NCBI GenBank assembly: GCA_964401385.1 | Contig: CAYNYF010000056.1 | Location: 1 to 27,397, forward strand | Direction: 5' to 3' | DNA length: 27,397 nt | Source of the DNA: CAYNYF01 sp964401385 | Lineage (GTDB): Bacteria > Planctomycetota > Phycisphaerae > SM23-33 | Shown here: positions 15,337 through 23,457 of the stretch, in pieces | How positions within the stretch are numbered: the first letter of the stretch is position 1 | How the letters are laid out: each line of letters opens with the position of its first letter | Position numbers and translations under genes: made by a program | The notes under the pieces: model-generated | Told to the model about the DNA's origin: nothing | The model's input: only the letters and a program-made list of their open reading frames with translations | The model's database searches: none

Positions 15337-16383
15337 CTACGGCCGGGCGCCCGTCAGCTTCGCCAGCAGGTTGAAGAAGCCGCGCTTGCGGGCCGAGGAG
15401 ATGCCCCAGTTGACCGGGACGGACTGGTAGCCCTCGTCGAAGCCCTCGCCCTCCCTGCGGAAGTCGAAGTATCCCCAGCTCGCGTAGCGACTGACGGCCG
15501 CCAGCATGTTGTTGTCGGCGGCGTCGAAGTCGAAGTGGTCGTCCTCGTTGAAGAGGATGGGCTTGTCGGCGCAGCCGGGCAGCTCGCGGCACTGATCGAC
15601 CATCTCGCGTGTGCGCCCCGGCCGGGAGACGCCGTTGCCGTGGATCAGCAGGAAATCTCCGGCCGCGGCCAGGATTGCCGGCGGGATCACCCCGCCGCAG
15701 AGGCTGGCGCTGACCAGCAGGCGCCCCGCCGCCGAGGCGACCCTGCCGGCCGAGCGGGCCTGCACGAGCCGGATCAGCTCGTCGCAGCGCCCGGCCGTAA
15801 TGATCTCCCGATCGTACTTGACGTTGTCCACCTCGTTGCCGATCTCCACCAGGCAGTTGGCGTAGCCCTTCTCCAGCAGCCAGTCGGTGGCGTTCTCGGT
15901 CGCCCGCAGGACCGCCTGCTCGTCCGAGAGCCGCTGATCCTGGCCGAAATAAAAGAACCCCACGATCGGCGCCATGCCCAGCTCGTCGGCCTTGTCGAGG
16001 ATTTGCTCCAGCCGGGCCATGTAATCGCCGCGGAGGCCGCCGTCGGGCTCGAAGGCCGAGTTGTGCCACGGCTGGTCCTTGGAGTAGCCGGTGGGGCTGC
16101 CGCCCTGGAGGTTGATAGTGAAGCTCAGCAGGCCGTGGGCGCGCCAGATGGGCATGGCCGCGAGGAACTCGTCCGTGTTCCGCTGCGGGTCCCACGCGCC
16201 GTCGGGGTAGTCCCAGCGCCCGCGCGTTTCCGGGTTCAGGTCGTCGAAGATCCCCTGCACCAGCCGGACGTTGAGCAGCAGGCCCTCGACCTTCATGCCC
16301 TCGTGCCGCCGCCCTTCGTACGTCGCCCGGCCGTCGATGAGAAACGATCGGCCCTCGATGCTCACAGTCGTTTTGCGTTTCAT
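15337..16383 (-). CDS. Glycoside-hydrolase-like TIM-barrel protein
   Basis: A 348-residue protein without signal peptide or membrane segment, so cytoplasmic. The pattern suggests a clan GH-A-like barrel: strands with LLSFTINLQGG, MAPIVGFFYFGQDQ, then LVEIGNEVDN, where Glu184 would be the acid/base, and KPILFNEDDHFDFD, where Glu280 is a candidate nucleophile. Trp and His residues around WDYPDGAWDP and DQPWHNSAF fit a sugar-binding cleft. I cannot name the GH family. The start at 16383 has GGGAG 7 bases upstream. It is divergent from a nitrilase-superfamily gene with 158 bases between the start codons. Because it is not secreted, it may act on imported oligosaccharides or be a non-catalytic relative. 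Confidence 0.6.
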   Translation of the reverse strand: MKRKTTVSIEGRSFLIDGRATYEGRRHEGMKVEGLLLNVRLVQGIFDDLNPETRGRWDYPDGAWDPQRNTDEFLAAMPIWRAHGLLSFTINLQGGSPTGYSKDQPWHNSAFEPDGGLRGDYMARLEQILDKADELGMAPIVGFFYFGQDQRLSDEQAVLRATENATDWLLEKGYANCLVEIGNEVDNVKYDREIITAGRCDELIRLVQARSAGRVASAAGRLLVSASLCGGVIPPAILAAAGDFLLIHGNGVSRPGRTREMVDQCRELPGCADKPILFNEDDHFDFDAADNNMLAAVSRYASWGYFDFRREGEGFDEGYQSVPVNWGISSARKRGFFNLLAKLTGARP

Positions 16384-16424
16384 GTTCGCTCCCAGCGGAC
16401 TTGCTCGGCCGTGCTTCGACTAGA

Positions 16425-16453
16425 GTTAGACCACGACTGTCGCCCGCCCGCAA
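16425..16453 (-). promoter_or_regulatory. Possible promoter of the TIM-barrel gene
   Basis: On the minus strand TTGCGG (16448-16453), a 17-base spacer and TCTAAC (16425-16430). Each box matches consensus at four positions. The predicted leader to the start at 16383 would be ~35 nt. Confidence 0.3.
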
Positions 16454-16465
16454 GGGGAAGATGCA

Positions 16466-16500
16466 TTGTCCTGGCATCAGGGCGGCGATAGAATCGCCGC
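16466..16500 (+). promoter_or_regulatory. Promoter with overlapping dyad, nitrilase-superfamily gene
   Basis: TTGTCC (16466-16471), 17-base spacer, TAGAAT (16489-16494). A perfect 8-bp inverted repeat, GCGGCGAT (16482-16489) and ATCGCCGC (16493-16500) with a 3-base centre, covers the -10 box, which would suit a repressor operator or, in RNA, a start-site hairpin. Start codon is 41 bases past the dyad. Confidence 0.45.
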
Positions 16501-16541
16501 GGACGCAAAGATCGAGGATCTCTCAGAGAAAGGGCTTTGCG

Positions 16542-17489
16542 ATGCAGGACGTGAAGGTGGCGGCGGCGCAATTCAAGCCGAAGAGTGGCGATAAGGAAGC
16601 GAACCTGGCCAAGACGGAGGAGCTCACGGCCAAGGCGGCCGCGGCCGGGGCGGAGATGGTCTTCTTCCAGGAGCAGGGCATCGCCGGCTACAGCCTGTGG
16701 GCCGAGGGCAGCAGCAACGTCCGCGCCGGCGACGGCGAGCCGGTCGAGGCCGGGCGCGTCACGCCCGCCTGGGGCCTGCCCGGCATTCACCCCTACAGCC
16801 TGGCCGAGCCGGTTCCCGACGGGCCCTCCACCCAGCGGCTGATCGAGATCGCCGCCCGGCACAAAGTTATCCTGGGGGCGGGCCTGCCGGAAGTCCGCCG
16901 CGACAACGCCGTCTACAACACCTACGTCATCGTTCGGCCGGACGGCTTCATCGGCCGGTACAGCAAGTGCCACTGCGTGCCCGGGGTGGAGTTCGCCTAC
17001 TTCAAGCAGGGCAACGCCTTTCCCGTCTTCGACCTGGGCAAGCTGCGGGCGGGCGTGCTGATCTGCTACGACAACCACTTCCCCGAGGCCCATCGCATCC
17101 TGGGCATTCAGGGCGCCCACATGATCGTCATGCCGCACGTGACGGCCGGGCGAGGCTGGTGGCACGACATGGACCACAAGGCGGCCCACCAGCAGGCCCG
17201 CAACTGGATTCTCACCTGGCTGCGGTCGCGGGCCTTCGACAACTCGCTGTTCGCCGTCTTCGTCAACCAGGCCGGCGAGGGCGAGGAGGGCTCGCTGGGC
17301 TGCTCGATGATCCTCGACCCCGACGGCGACGTGCTGGCCGAGTGCGCCACCACCGGCGAGGAGGTGGTGGTGGCGGAGCTGTCGGCCAAGAAGTACTACG
17401 ACGTCCGCCGCCGCACCCACGACTATCTCGCCCACCGCCGCCCGGAGCTGTACGGGCTGCTGAGCCGCACCGACGTCGGCGAGGTGTGA
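16542..17489 (+). CDS. Carbon-nitrogen hydrolase (nitrilase superfamily)
   Basis: A 315-residue cytoplasmic amidohydrolase. The Glu-Lys-Cys triad is clear: Glu44 in MVFFQEQGI, Lys142 in GRYSKCHCVPG and Cys175 in GVLICYDNHFPE. This places it with N-carbamoyl-putrescine/amino-acid amidases and aliphatic amidases. A segment of ~40 residues between the Glu strand and the next helix (GSSNVRAGDGEPVEAGRV and following) is longer than in most carbamoylputrescine amidases and may shape the substrate pocket. The start at 16542 was chosen because MQDVKVAAAQF is the usual beginning of the fold; upstream in-frame codons cover the promoter. The substrate cannot be predicted. The next gene (AmmeMemoRadiSam B type) has its own probable promoter. 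Confidence 0.85.
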   Translation: MQDVKVAAAQFKPKSGDKEANLAKTEELTAKAAAAGAEMVFFQEQGIAGYSLWAEGSSNVRAGDGEPVEAGRVTPAWGLPGIHPYSLAEPVPDGPSTQRLIEIAARHKVILGAGLPEVRRDNAVYNTYVIVRPDGFIGRYSKCHCVPGVEFAYFKQGNAFPVFDLGKLRAGVLICYDNHFPEAHRILGIQGAHMIVMPHVTAGRGWWHDMDHKAAHQQARNWILTWLRSRAFDNSLFAVFVNQAGEGEEGSLGCSMILDPDGDVLAECATTGEEVVVAELSAKKYYDVRRRTHDYLAHRRPELYGLLSRTDVGEV

Positions 17490-17551
17490 CTGGTTGCCGC
17501 CTGTGTCGGCGAGCCGGGATCGGGTAGGCGCCCGCGGCCCAAGCTGCGGGA

Positions 17552-17579
17552 TTGCAGCGGCCGGCGCTTTGGCTACAAT
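17552..17579 (+). promoter_or_regulatory. Possible promoter of amrB
   Basis: TTGCAG (17552-17557), 16-base spacer, TACAAT (17574-17579; 5/6 match). It gives a leader of ~30 nt before the ATG at 17615. Confidence 0.45.
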
Positions 17580-17614
17580 GGCGCCGTCACTTCCAGCCAC
17601 ATCCGAGGACTGTC

Positions 17615-18484
17615 ATGAAACGCATGCCATGTCAGGCGGGCAGCTTCTACGAGGCCGAGCCGGGCCCCTGCCGACGCGCCGCGAAGGAAATGATCGACGC
17701 CGCCGCCCTGCCGGCGGACCTGCCGGAAGAGCTGTTCGGCGGTGTGGTTCCCCACGCCGGCTGGGTTTTCTCGGGGCGGACGGCGGCGCTGACGCTGAAG
17801 GCCCTCACCGAGCGCGGCCGGCTGGGCCGGGTCGTGCTGTTCGGGGCGGACCACTGGGGCATCGGCAACCACGCGGCCGTGTACGACGAAGGCTCGTGGG
17901 AAACGCCCCTGGGCGAGGTGGCCGTCGACGAGCAGCTCGCGGCCGCGATGCTGGCCGCCTGCCCGCTGCTGCGGTCCGACGTCCGCGCCCACACCCGCGA
18001 GCACAGCCTGGAAGTGCAGCTCCCGCTGATGCGGATGCTGCGGGAGGACGTCCGCATCGTGCCGGTGACCGTCCCCCCGAACGAGCAGGCGGTGGAGGTC
18101 GGCAGCGCCGTCGGAAAGGTGCTCAAAGAAAGCTTCCCCGAGGCCTCGGTGGTCGGCAGCACGGACCTGACGCACTACGGCCCGCAGTACAGCTTCACCC
18201 CCGGCGGCGTCGGGGCGGGCGGGCTGGCGTGGGCGGCCGAAAACGACCGGCGCCTGCTGGAACTGGTCGAGGGCATGCAGAGCGAGAAGATCATCGACGA
18301 GACCAACTCCCGGATGAACGCCTGCGGCGGCGGGGCGCTGGCGGCCACAATGGCCGCCTGCTCGATCATGGGGGCCGACCGCGGCGTCCTGCTGGGGTAC
18401 ACCACCAGCGCCGAGGTGATGAAGAAAACTTTCCGGGCCGCGGCCAACGACGCCGTCGGCTATGCCGCGGTCGTCTTCGCATGA
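17615..18484 (+). CDS. amrB: AmmeMemoRadiSam system protein B (MEMO1 family)
   Basis: A 289-residue protein matching the MEMO1/AmrB family. Candidate metal-site residues that line up with human MEMO1 are the His in VVPHAGWVFSG, the His in LFGADHWG, the His in STDLTHYGPQ and the Cys in MNACGGGAL. The family opening CQAGSFYEA and the segment HTREHSLEVQLPLM are present, and the length is typical. The fold is related to extradiol dioxygenases; in bacteria the protein goes with AmrA and a radical-SAM protein AmrS, but neither is encoded in this window. ATG 17615 was chosen over an upstream in-frame start because that one would overlap the -10 box. A GAGG lies 7 bases before. Biological role is poorly known. 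Confidence 0.9.
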   Translation: MKRMPCQAGSFYEAEPGPCRRAAKEMIDAAALPADLPEELFGGVVPHAGWVFSGRTAALTLKALTERGRLGRVVLFGADHWGIGNHAAVYDEGSWETPLGEVAVDEQLAAAMLAACPLLRSDVRAHTREHSLEVQLPLMRMLREDVRIVPVTVPPNEQAVEVGSAVGKVLKESFPEASVVGSTDLTHYGPQYSFTPGGVGAGGLAWAAENDRRLLELVEGMQSEKIIDETNSRMNACGGGALAATMAACSIMGADRGVLLGYTTSAEVMKKTFRAAANDAVGYAAVVFA

Positions 18485-18535
18485 AAGGCGGATTGACGGG
18501 CGAGCCGGCAAATGAGTAGGGTTTGAGTCACGGGA

Positions 18536-19453
18536 ATGAACGGAAGCGTGCCGGCAATGTGTGGGCAGGGATGCGGCTGGGGGGCGCTGGGGCTATTGCT
18601 GCGGCGAACCGAGCTGCCGGAGGCATACGTCTGGGGGCTGTTGCTGGTCGTGGCGCTGCTGATGATCCTCCTGGTCCGGCGCCGCCCTTCCCAGGCCGCG
18701 CTGCGGAAAGGCTTCGTCGTCTTCAGCCTGGTCTGGTTTGCGGGGCTGGGCGTGCTGGCCGTGGCGCAGTTCAAGGTTTACCAGAGGTTCACCAGGGAAG
18801 ACCAATTCATCGAATGGCTGACGGCGGATTTCCTGCTGGCGGCCGCGGCAATCGGATTCGTTGCGGCCCGGCGAGCTGCGCGGCGGCGGCCGGCGCCGGT
18901 GACGGTCTTCCTGGCCGGAGGATACTTCTGCGCGTTCCTCCGCGAGATCGAATGGGGTGAGCCGTTCTATGGCGACAAGGTCTGGTACAGCAGGCACCTG
19001 TTCTTCCCGCGGGCGTACATCGACCCTTCGTATTTCCACGAGTTCCGCTCCGGAGAGTCCATTGCCGTCAGCGCCAGCGACCTGTACCTGGCCCACGTGG
19101 TCTCATCGGCGGTCCTGATCGTGCTGGCGGCGCTGGGCGGGGCGTACCTTATCCGCCATCGGAGGGGCTTTCTGGATGGGCTGCGGCAACTGCCGCGAAC
19201 CTCTTCCGGGCGCTACTTCGCCCTGGGGGTGGGCGCCTACTGCGGCGCCCAGATCCTGGGCAAGGGCTTCGAGAAGCTGCTGAAGTCGCAATATCTCATC
19301 GCCTGGCGCGGAGCCAACCACGTCGGCCACCGCATACTGGACGAGCCCCTGGAGCTTTGGGCGGCGGCGTGCTTCCTGATGTCCGTGCTGGCGTTGTGGA
19401 ACCGGCACGTCCCGGCCGGGGCACCCCTGGCGGACGCCCGCGAAGACGGCTGA
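18536..19453 (+). CDS. Polytopic membrane protein, unknown function
   Basis: A 305-residue protein with about six or seven hydrophobic segments, roughly at residues 28-48, 58-80, 93-112, 117-135, 185-207, 228-245 and 272-292. Between segments 4 and 5 is a ~50-residue loop rich in aromatic and charged residues (REIEWGEPFYGDKVW, then HLFFPRAYIDPSYF). An acidic-W-G motif at the end of a membrane segment is also seen in uncharacterised bacterial membrane proteins with an E-x-x-WG signature, so a relation is possible. No transport or enzyme motif is recognised. The ATG at 18536 follows ACGGGA; ATG at 18557 is an alternative. It lies between amrB and mrfA with no clear functional tie to either. Confidence 0.7.
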   Translation: MNGSVPAMCGQGCGWGALGLLLRRTELPEAYVWGLLLVVALLMILLVRRRPSQAALRKGFVVFSLVWFAGLGVLAVAQFKVYQRFTREDQFIEWLTADFLLAAAAIGFVAARRAARRRPAPVTVFLAGGYFCAFLREIEWGEPFYGDKVWYSRHLFFPRAYIDPSYFHEFRSGESIAVSASDLYLAHVVSSAVLIVLAALGGAYLIRHRRGFLDGLRQLPRTSSGRYFALGVGAYCGAQILGKGFEKLLKSQYLIAWRGANHVGHRILDEPLELWAAACFLMSVLALWNRHVPAGAPLADAREDG

Positions 19454-19491
19454 AACGCCCCGGCATACCGAATATTCTCCTAACAGAACTT

Positions 19492-19505
19492 GCCCGATGG
19501 CGGGC
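19492..19505 (+). terminator. Weak hairpin before mrfA
   Basis: GCCCG-ATGG-CGGGC followed by only TTT. It lies between the stop of the membrane-protein gene (19453) and the mrfA start (19526). Too short and with too few U residues for a firm call; it may attenuate read-through or be chance. Confidence 0.2.
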
Positions 19506-19525
19506 TTTCCCGGAGAATGTAGGCG

Positions 19526-21922
19526 ATGGACGCCAAGGGATTTCTGCGCGAGGTAACGGCCGGCGGGAAGTACCGCGACCAGATCGCCTCCGTCCGCGAG
19601 ATCCCCGCCCGCCAGCCTGCCTTCGCCGAGCCGTCCTCTCAGGTGCCGGAGCTGCTGCGCTCGGTGCTTCGCCGGCAGAACATCCACCGGCTCTTCAGCC
19701 ACCAGGCCTCGGCCATCGACGCCATCACGGCCGGCAAGGACGTGGTCATCGTCACCGGCACCGCCTCCGGCAAGACGCTGTGCTACAACCTGCCGGTGGT
19801 GACCGCGCTGCTGGCGGACCCGCAGGCGCGGGCGTTGTACGTCTTCCCCACCAAGGCCCTGGCCCAGGACCAGCTCGGCCTGCTCCAGCGCTGGGCCGGG
19901 GCGGAGGAGCAAATCAGCGAGGTGCTGGCCCCGGCCGTTTACGACGGCGACACGCCCTCGCACAACCGCAGCCGCATCCGGGCGCGGGCGTCGGTCGTGC
20001 TGACCAACCCGGACATGCTGCACGTGGGAATCCTGCCGTATCACGCCAAGTGGCACAACTTCCTGCGGCAGCTCCGCTACGTGGTGCTGGACGAGGTGCA
20101 CACGTACCGCGGCGTGTTCGGCAGCCACGTCGGCGGCGTGCTCCGCCGGCTGATGCGGATGTGCCGGCACTACGGCTCGCGCCCGCAATTGATCTGCTGC
20201 TCGGCCACCATCGCCAACCCGCTGGAACTGACCGGCAAGCTCACCGGGCGGGAGATGATGCTGATCGACAACGACGGCTCGCCGCGGGGGCGGAAGTACT
20301 TCGTCCTGTGGAACCCGCCATTCCTGGACAGGCCGGGGGGGAGGCTGTCGCGCCGATCGGCCAACGTGGAGGCGGTCAGCCTGCTGGTGGAGTTGGTTCG
20401 CCGGCGGGCGCAGACCATCGTCTTCGCCAAGGCCCGCGTCGTGGCCGAGCTGATCTACAAGTACGCCCGCGATCAGCTCGCCGGCGAGGGCGACCTGGCC
20501 GAGCGGATCCGACCCTACCGCGGCGGCTACCTGCCCTCCGAGCGGCGCGAGATCGAGCAGCAACTTTTCGCCGGCAAGCTGCTAGCGGTCGCCGCCACCA
20601 ACGCCCTGGAGCTGGGCATCGACGTCGGCAGCCTGGACGCGGCCATCCTGGTGGGCTTTCCCGGCACGATCTGCTCCACCTGGCAGCAGGCCGGCCGGGC
20701 CGGACGCGGCGCCTCCGACAGCATCGTCTTCCTGCTGGCCTACAACGACCCGGTCGACCAGTACCTCATGCGCCACCCGGACTACTTCTTCGGGGCCGCC
20801 CACGAGCACGCCATCGTCGATCCGGGCAACCCCTACATCCTCAGCGGGCAGATCGCCTGCGCCTGCTTCGAAAAGCCCATCACCGCCGACGACGCCGACT
20901 ACTTCGGCCCGCTGGCCGAGCCGGTCGCCCGGGCCATCGCCGACGACGGGGAGATGAAGGCCATCGACGGCCGCTACTACTGGACCTGCTCGCAGTACCC
21001 CGCTGGCCGGGTGAACCTGCGGACCATCTCGCAGGACAACTACGCCATCGTGGACGTCACCGGCGGCGCCGAGGCGGGCGCGACCGAGGCCGACGGCGAC
21101 AAAGCCGCCCCGGTCGGAAGGTCGAAGACGATCGGCCAGGTCGACGCCATCTCCGCCCCGGAGCTGGTCTATCCCGAGGCCGTGTATCTCCACGAGGGCA
21201 AGACCTATCTGGTCGGCGAGCTGGACATGGACGCCAAGATCGCCTACGTCCGGCCGTGCGACGTGGACTACTACACCCAGCCGGTCCTCACCAGCCACTG
21301 CCGCATCACCGCCACCGACGATGACGGCCCCCACCTGGATGGCCGGAAGTTCTTCGGCCGGGTGGACGTGACCTGGCGGACCTCGGGCTTCCGCAAGATC
21401 AAGTACTACAGCATGGAGCTGATCGGCCAGGCGTCGCTGGAGCTGCCCTCGCAGACCCTTTCCACCTCCGGCATGTGGTGGTGCGTCTCCGAGGAAATGC
21501 GGGAGGACCTGTCCGCGGCCGGGTACAACCCCATCGAGGCCCTGATGGGCGCGCGGAACCTGATGCTGGCGGCGCTGCCGGGCATCGCCATGTGCGACCG
21601 GCGCGACATCTCCGGCGTGGTGGACTCGTCCAACCTCGGCGTGCCCACGGTCTTCGTGTACGACCGCTACCCCGGCGGCGTGGGCTTCTCCCAGAAGGGC
21701 TATCAGCTTCTGGATAAGTGGCTCGACATGTGCCGGGCGATCGTGGCCGAGTGCCCCTGCGAGGCCGGCTGCCCCAGTTGCGTGGGCCTGCCCAACCTCC
21801 GCCCGCCGATCCACCACGACCCCGACCTCGGCGCCGGCTACCCCGTGCCCAACAAACAGGCCACCATGCTGCTGCTGGAGAAGGCGACGGCGGCCGACGG
21901 CACCGAATCTGGTAACGTGTAA
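19526..21922 (+). CDS. mrfA: MrfA-type DEAD/DEAH helicase with DUF1998 zinc-cluster domain
   Basis: A 798-residue helicase of the YprA/MrfA family. Motif I is VTGTASGKT (~77-84), motif II DEVH (~190), motif III SAT (~225), and motif VI QQAGRAGRG (~392). The C-terminal DUF1998 part has ISGVVDSSNLGVPTVFVYDR, YPGGVGFSQKGY and the four-cysteine cluster ECPCEAGCPSCVG (~742-753), which binds zinc in characterised relatives. In Bacillus subtilis MrfA works with exonuclease MrfB to repair mitomycin C damage independently of UvrABC. The MrfB-type gene lies 84 bases downstream on the same strand, so the pair is complete. The start ATG 19526 has GGAG 10 bases upstream. Full length. Confidence 0.92.
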   Translation: MDAKGFLREVTAGGKYRDQIASVREIPARQPAFAEPSSQVPELLRSVLRRQNIHRLFSHQASAIDAITAGKDVVIVTGTASGKTLCYNLPVVTALLADPQARALYVFPTKALAQDQLGLLQRWAGAEEQISEVLAPAVYDGDTPSHNRSRIRARASVVLTNPDMLHVGILPYHAKWHNFLRQLRYVVLDEVHTYRGVFGSHVGGVLRRLMRMCRHYGSRPQLICCSATIANPLELTGKLTGREMMLIDNDGSPRGRKYFVLWNPPFLDRPGGRLSRRSANVEAVSLLVELVRRRAQTIVFAKARVVAELIYKYARDQLAGEGDLAERIRPYRGGYLPSERREIEQQLFAGKLLAVAATNALELGIDVGSLDAAILVGFPGTICSTWQQAGRAGRGASDSIVFLLAYNDPVDQYLMRHPDYFFGAAHEHAIVDPGNPYILSGQIACACFEKPITADDADYFGPLAEPVARAIADDGEMKAIDGRYYWTCSQYPAGRVNLRTISQDNYAIVDVTGGAEAGATEADGDKAAPVGRSKTIGQVDAISAPELVYPEAVYLHEGKTYLVGELDMDAKIAYVRPCDVDYYTQPVLTSHCRITATDDDGPHLDGRKFFGRVDVTWRTSGFRKIKYYSMELIGQASLELPSQTLSTSGMWWCVSEEMREDLSAAGYNPIEALMGARNLMLAALPGIAMCDRRDISGVVDSSNLGVPTVFVYDRYPGGVGFSQKGYQLLDKWLDMCRAIVAECPCEAGCPSCVGLPNLRPPIHHDPDLGAGYPVPNKQATMLLLEKATAADGTESGNV

Positions 21923-22006
21923 TACGCCACGGCGTAAGCTGTCGTTCAGGGCGTTCGCGGCCTATAGAAAATGTCGTTCGCGGGCTTCGCGGCTTGAAGG
22001 CAAGTG

Positions 22007-22897
22007 ATGATGCTGTCTGAATCGCGACGGAAAAAGCTGGAGATGCTGACGCGCAAGCTCGCCGCCGGCGAGGTCAAGGCGGCCGAGGGGCTCCTGCGGG
22101 AGTCAGCGAGCGCCGCCGGCCCGGCCGGGCGGCGGGAGCCCGTCAGCTTGCGGCAGGCGGCCCCGGGGGCGGAGACCCACACGCCCGCGGGCGACTTCTG
22201 GCTCATCCGGCGCAAGCTGGCCGACATCAGCGGCGACTACCTGGAGGTCCAGCGCGACTACGGCGCCGTCCTCCGCGGTGCGCGGCAGCGATTCGACGAG
22301 CAGGCGGCCTCGCCCGCGCTCTGCCACATCGCCAACGGCAGCCCGTCCGACCCGCTGTTCCTGGACATCGAGACGTGCGGGCTGGTCGGCTCCTGCATCT
22401 TCCTGGTCGGGTTGATGTTCTATCGGGACGGCGAGCTGCTCTTCGAGCAGTGCCTGGCCCGCCACTACGGGGAGGAGCCGGCGATCCTCGCCGCCTTCGC
22501 CGAGCGCCTCGCCGGCGCCGCCACACTGGTCAGCTTCAACGGCAAGGCCTTCGACATGACCAACCTCCGCGAGCGGGCGGCCTTCCACGCCCTCCAGCTC
22601 GGCCGGGAGCCCCCCCACTGCGACCTGCTGCACGAGTCGCGCCGGAGATGGCGGGGCAGCCTGCCCAACTGCCGCCTGCAAACCCTGGAGCAGTACCTCT
22701 GCAAGCGGCGGCGGGTGGGGGATATTCCCGGCGCGGCCATCCCCGACGCCTACCACCGCTACGTCGCCAGCGGCGACGCCGCCGAGATCAGGACCATCGT
22801 CCACCACAACCTCCTGGACCTGCTGACCATGAGCCAGTTGCTCTGCGCCACGCTGACCGGAGAGCAGGTCGGCGATGATTTTCAGCAACAGCGTTGA
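22007..22897 (+). CDS. mrfB: MrfB-type DEDD exonuclease (YprB family)
   Basis: A 296-residue protein. The RNase H-like exonuclease core shows the acidic residues LFLDIETCG (Asp and Glu, ~119-121), SFNGKAFDMTNLRER (Asp ~182) and HHNLLDLLTM (Asp ~269), as in MrfB/YprB. The segment CRLQTLEQYLC between them is also typical. In B. subtilis MrfB is a metal-dependent exonuclease acting with MrfA; here the two genes are adjacent. B. subtilis MrfB has a C-terminal TPR extension of more than 100 residues that is absent: this protein ends ~20 residues after the last catalytic Asp. The frame has GTG at 22004 and ATGs at 22007 and 22010; GAAGG at 21996-22000 suits any of them and 22007 was taken. Confidence 0.85.
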   Translation: MMLSESRRKKLEMLTRKLAAGEVKAAEGLLRESASAAGPAGRREPVSLRQAAPGAETHTPAGDFWLIRRKLADISGDYLEVQRDYGAVLRGARQRFDEQAASPALCHIANGSPSDPLFLDIETCGLVGSCIFLVGLMFYRDGELLFEQCLARHYGEEPAILAAFAERLAGAATLVSFNGKAFDMTNLRERAAFHALQLGREPPHCDLLHESRRRWRGSLPNCRLQTLEQYLCKRRRVGDIPGAAIPDAYHRYVASGDAAEIRTIVHHNLLDLLTMSQLLCATLTGEQVGDDFQQQR

Positions 22898-23165
22898 CGA
22901 AAGGCAACAGGGGGCCCTATCCGGCCGAAAAGGCCGAAATAACGAGCGATCCCGCCCCGCCGGGGGCGCGTTTTCCCCGCCGATGTTGCCAAACGCCAAC
23001 GCCGTCGCCACAAGTGGTATAGCTTACGTGGGCTAACATGTCGACTTTCGCCGCAAGAGGCCTGTGGAGAAGGGCTTACCGCGCCCCGCCCGGGCCGTGG
23101 CCGGCGCGGGCGGCACGGCGTTTGTATCTCTTTACCGGTGGTGGCTGGCACGTGAGTGGTTGTAT
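22898..23165 (+). other. Intergenic region and leader of the coiled-coil gene
   Basis: No gene recognised, although the downstream frame stays open from 23038. A small hairpin, CGGCC-GAAAA-GGCCG, lies near 22922-22936 without a T-run. A TATAGC at 23018 has no acceptable -35. The region probably carries the leader of the gene at 23188. Confidence 0.4.
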
Positions 23166-23184
23166 CAACGCCTGGGAGGCGTTG
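23166..23184 (+). promoter_or_regulatory. Stem-loop sequestering the ribosome binding site
   Basis: CAACGCCT (23166-23173), GGG, AGGCGTTG (23177-23184): a perfect 8-bp stem with a 3-base loop. The Shine-Dalgarno sequence GGGAGG (23174-23179) occupies the loop and the start of the 3' arm, and the start codon ATG is at 23188, three bases past the stem. Folding would hide the site, pointing to translational control. Confidence 0.55.
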
Positions 23185-23187
23185 CAC

Positions 23188-23457
23188 ATGAACAACGGCA
23201 GACTCCTCAAGCGGATCGTGGAGCTGATGGAGGCGATGAAGGAACGCCCGCCGGCCGACGGCGCCGGACGCAGCCGGGGAGCGTACGTCTCTTACGTCGG
23301 CTCCGCCGCCGGCAACGTGGAAGACCTGCTAGACCATCTCCGCTTGCGCGTCAAGTATCTGCGGTTCGACCTGGAGGCCACGCGCCGCGAGAACGGTTAC
23401 CTGCGGAAGATGCTGCAACGCCGCCCTGATTCCGGGGAGGGAAGCGATCCCATCTAG
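23188..23457 (+). CDS. Small coiled-coil protein, unknown function
   Basis: An 89-residue hydrophilic protein. It starts MNNGRLLKRIVELMEAMKER, a short amphipathic helix, then a flexible linker (PADGAGRSRG), AYVSYVGSAAGNVEDLLDHL and a C-terminal charged heptad-like helix (LRLRVKYLRFDLEATRRENG, RKMLQRR). Such helix-linker-helix proteins can be regulatory or scaffold proteins, but no family is recognised. The start at 23188 was chosen because GGGAGG lies 8 bases upstream; the open frame begins at 23038 but the extra 50 codons look non-coding. Its translation may be controlled by the stem-loop at 23166-23184. It follows mrfB by 290 bases and probably has its own promoter. Confidence 0.6.
   Translation: MNNGRLLKRIVELMEAMKERPPADGAGRSRGAYVSYVGSAAGNVEDLLDHLRLRVKYLRFDLEATRRENGYLRKMLQRRPDSGEGSDPI

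Noticed and set aside
18520..18545. TAGGGTTTGAGTCACGGGAATG as another copy of the stop-codon-associated repeat
   Set aside because: Only about 11 contiguous bases match copies A and B, and no right-hand end follows; chance or deep decay cannot be told apart.
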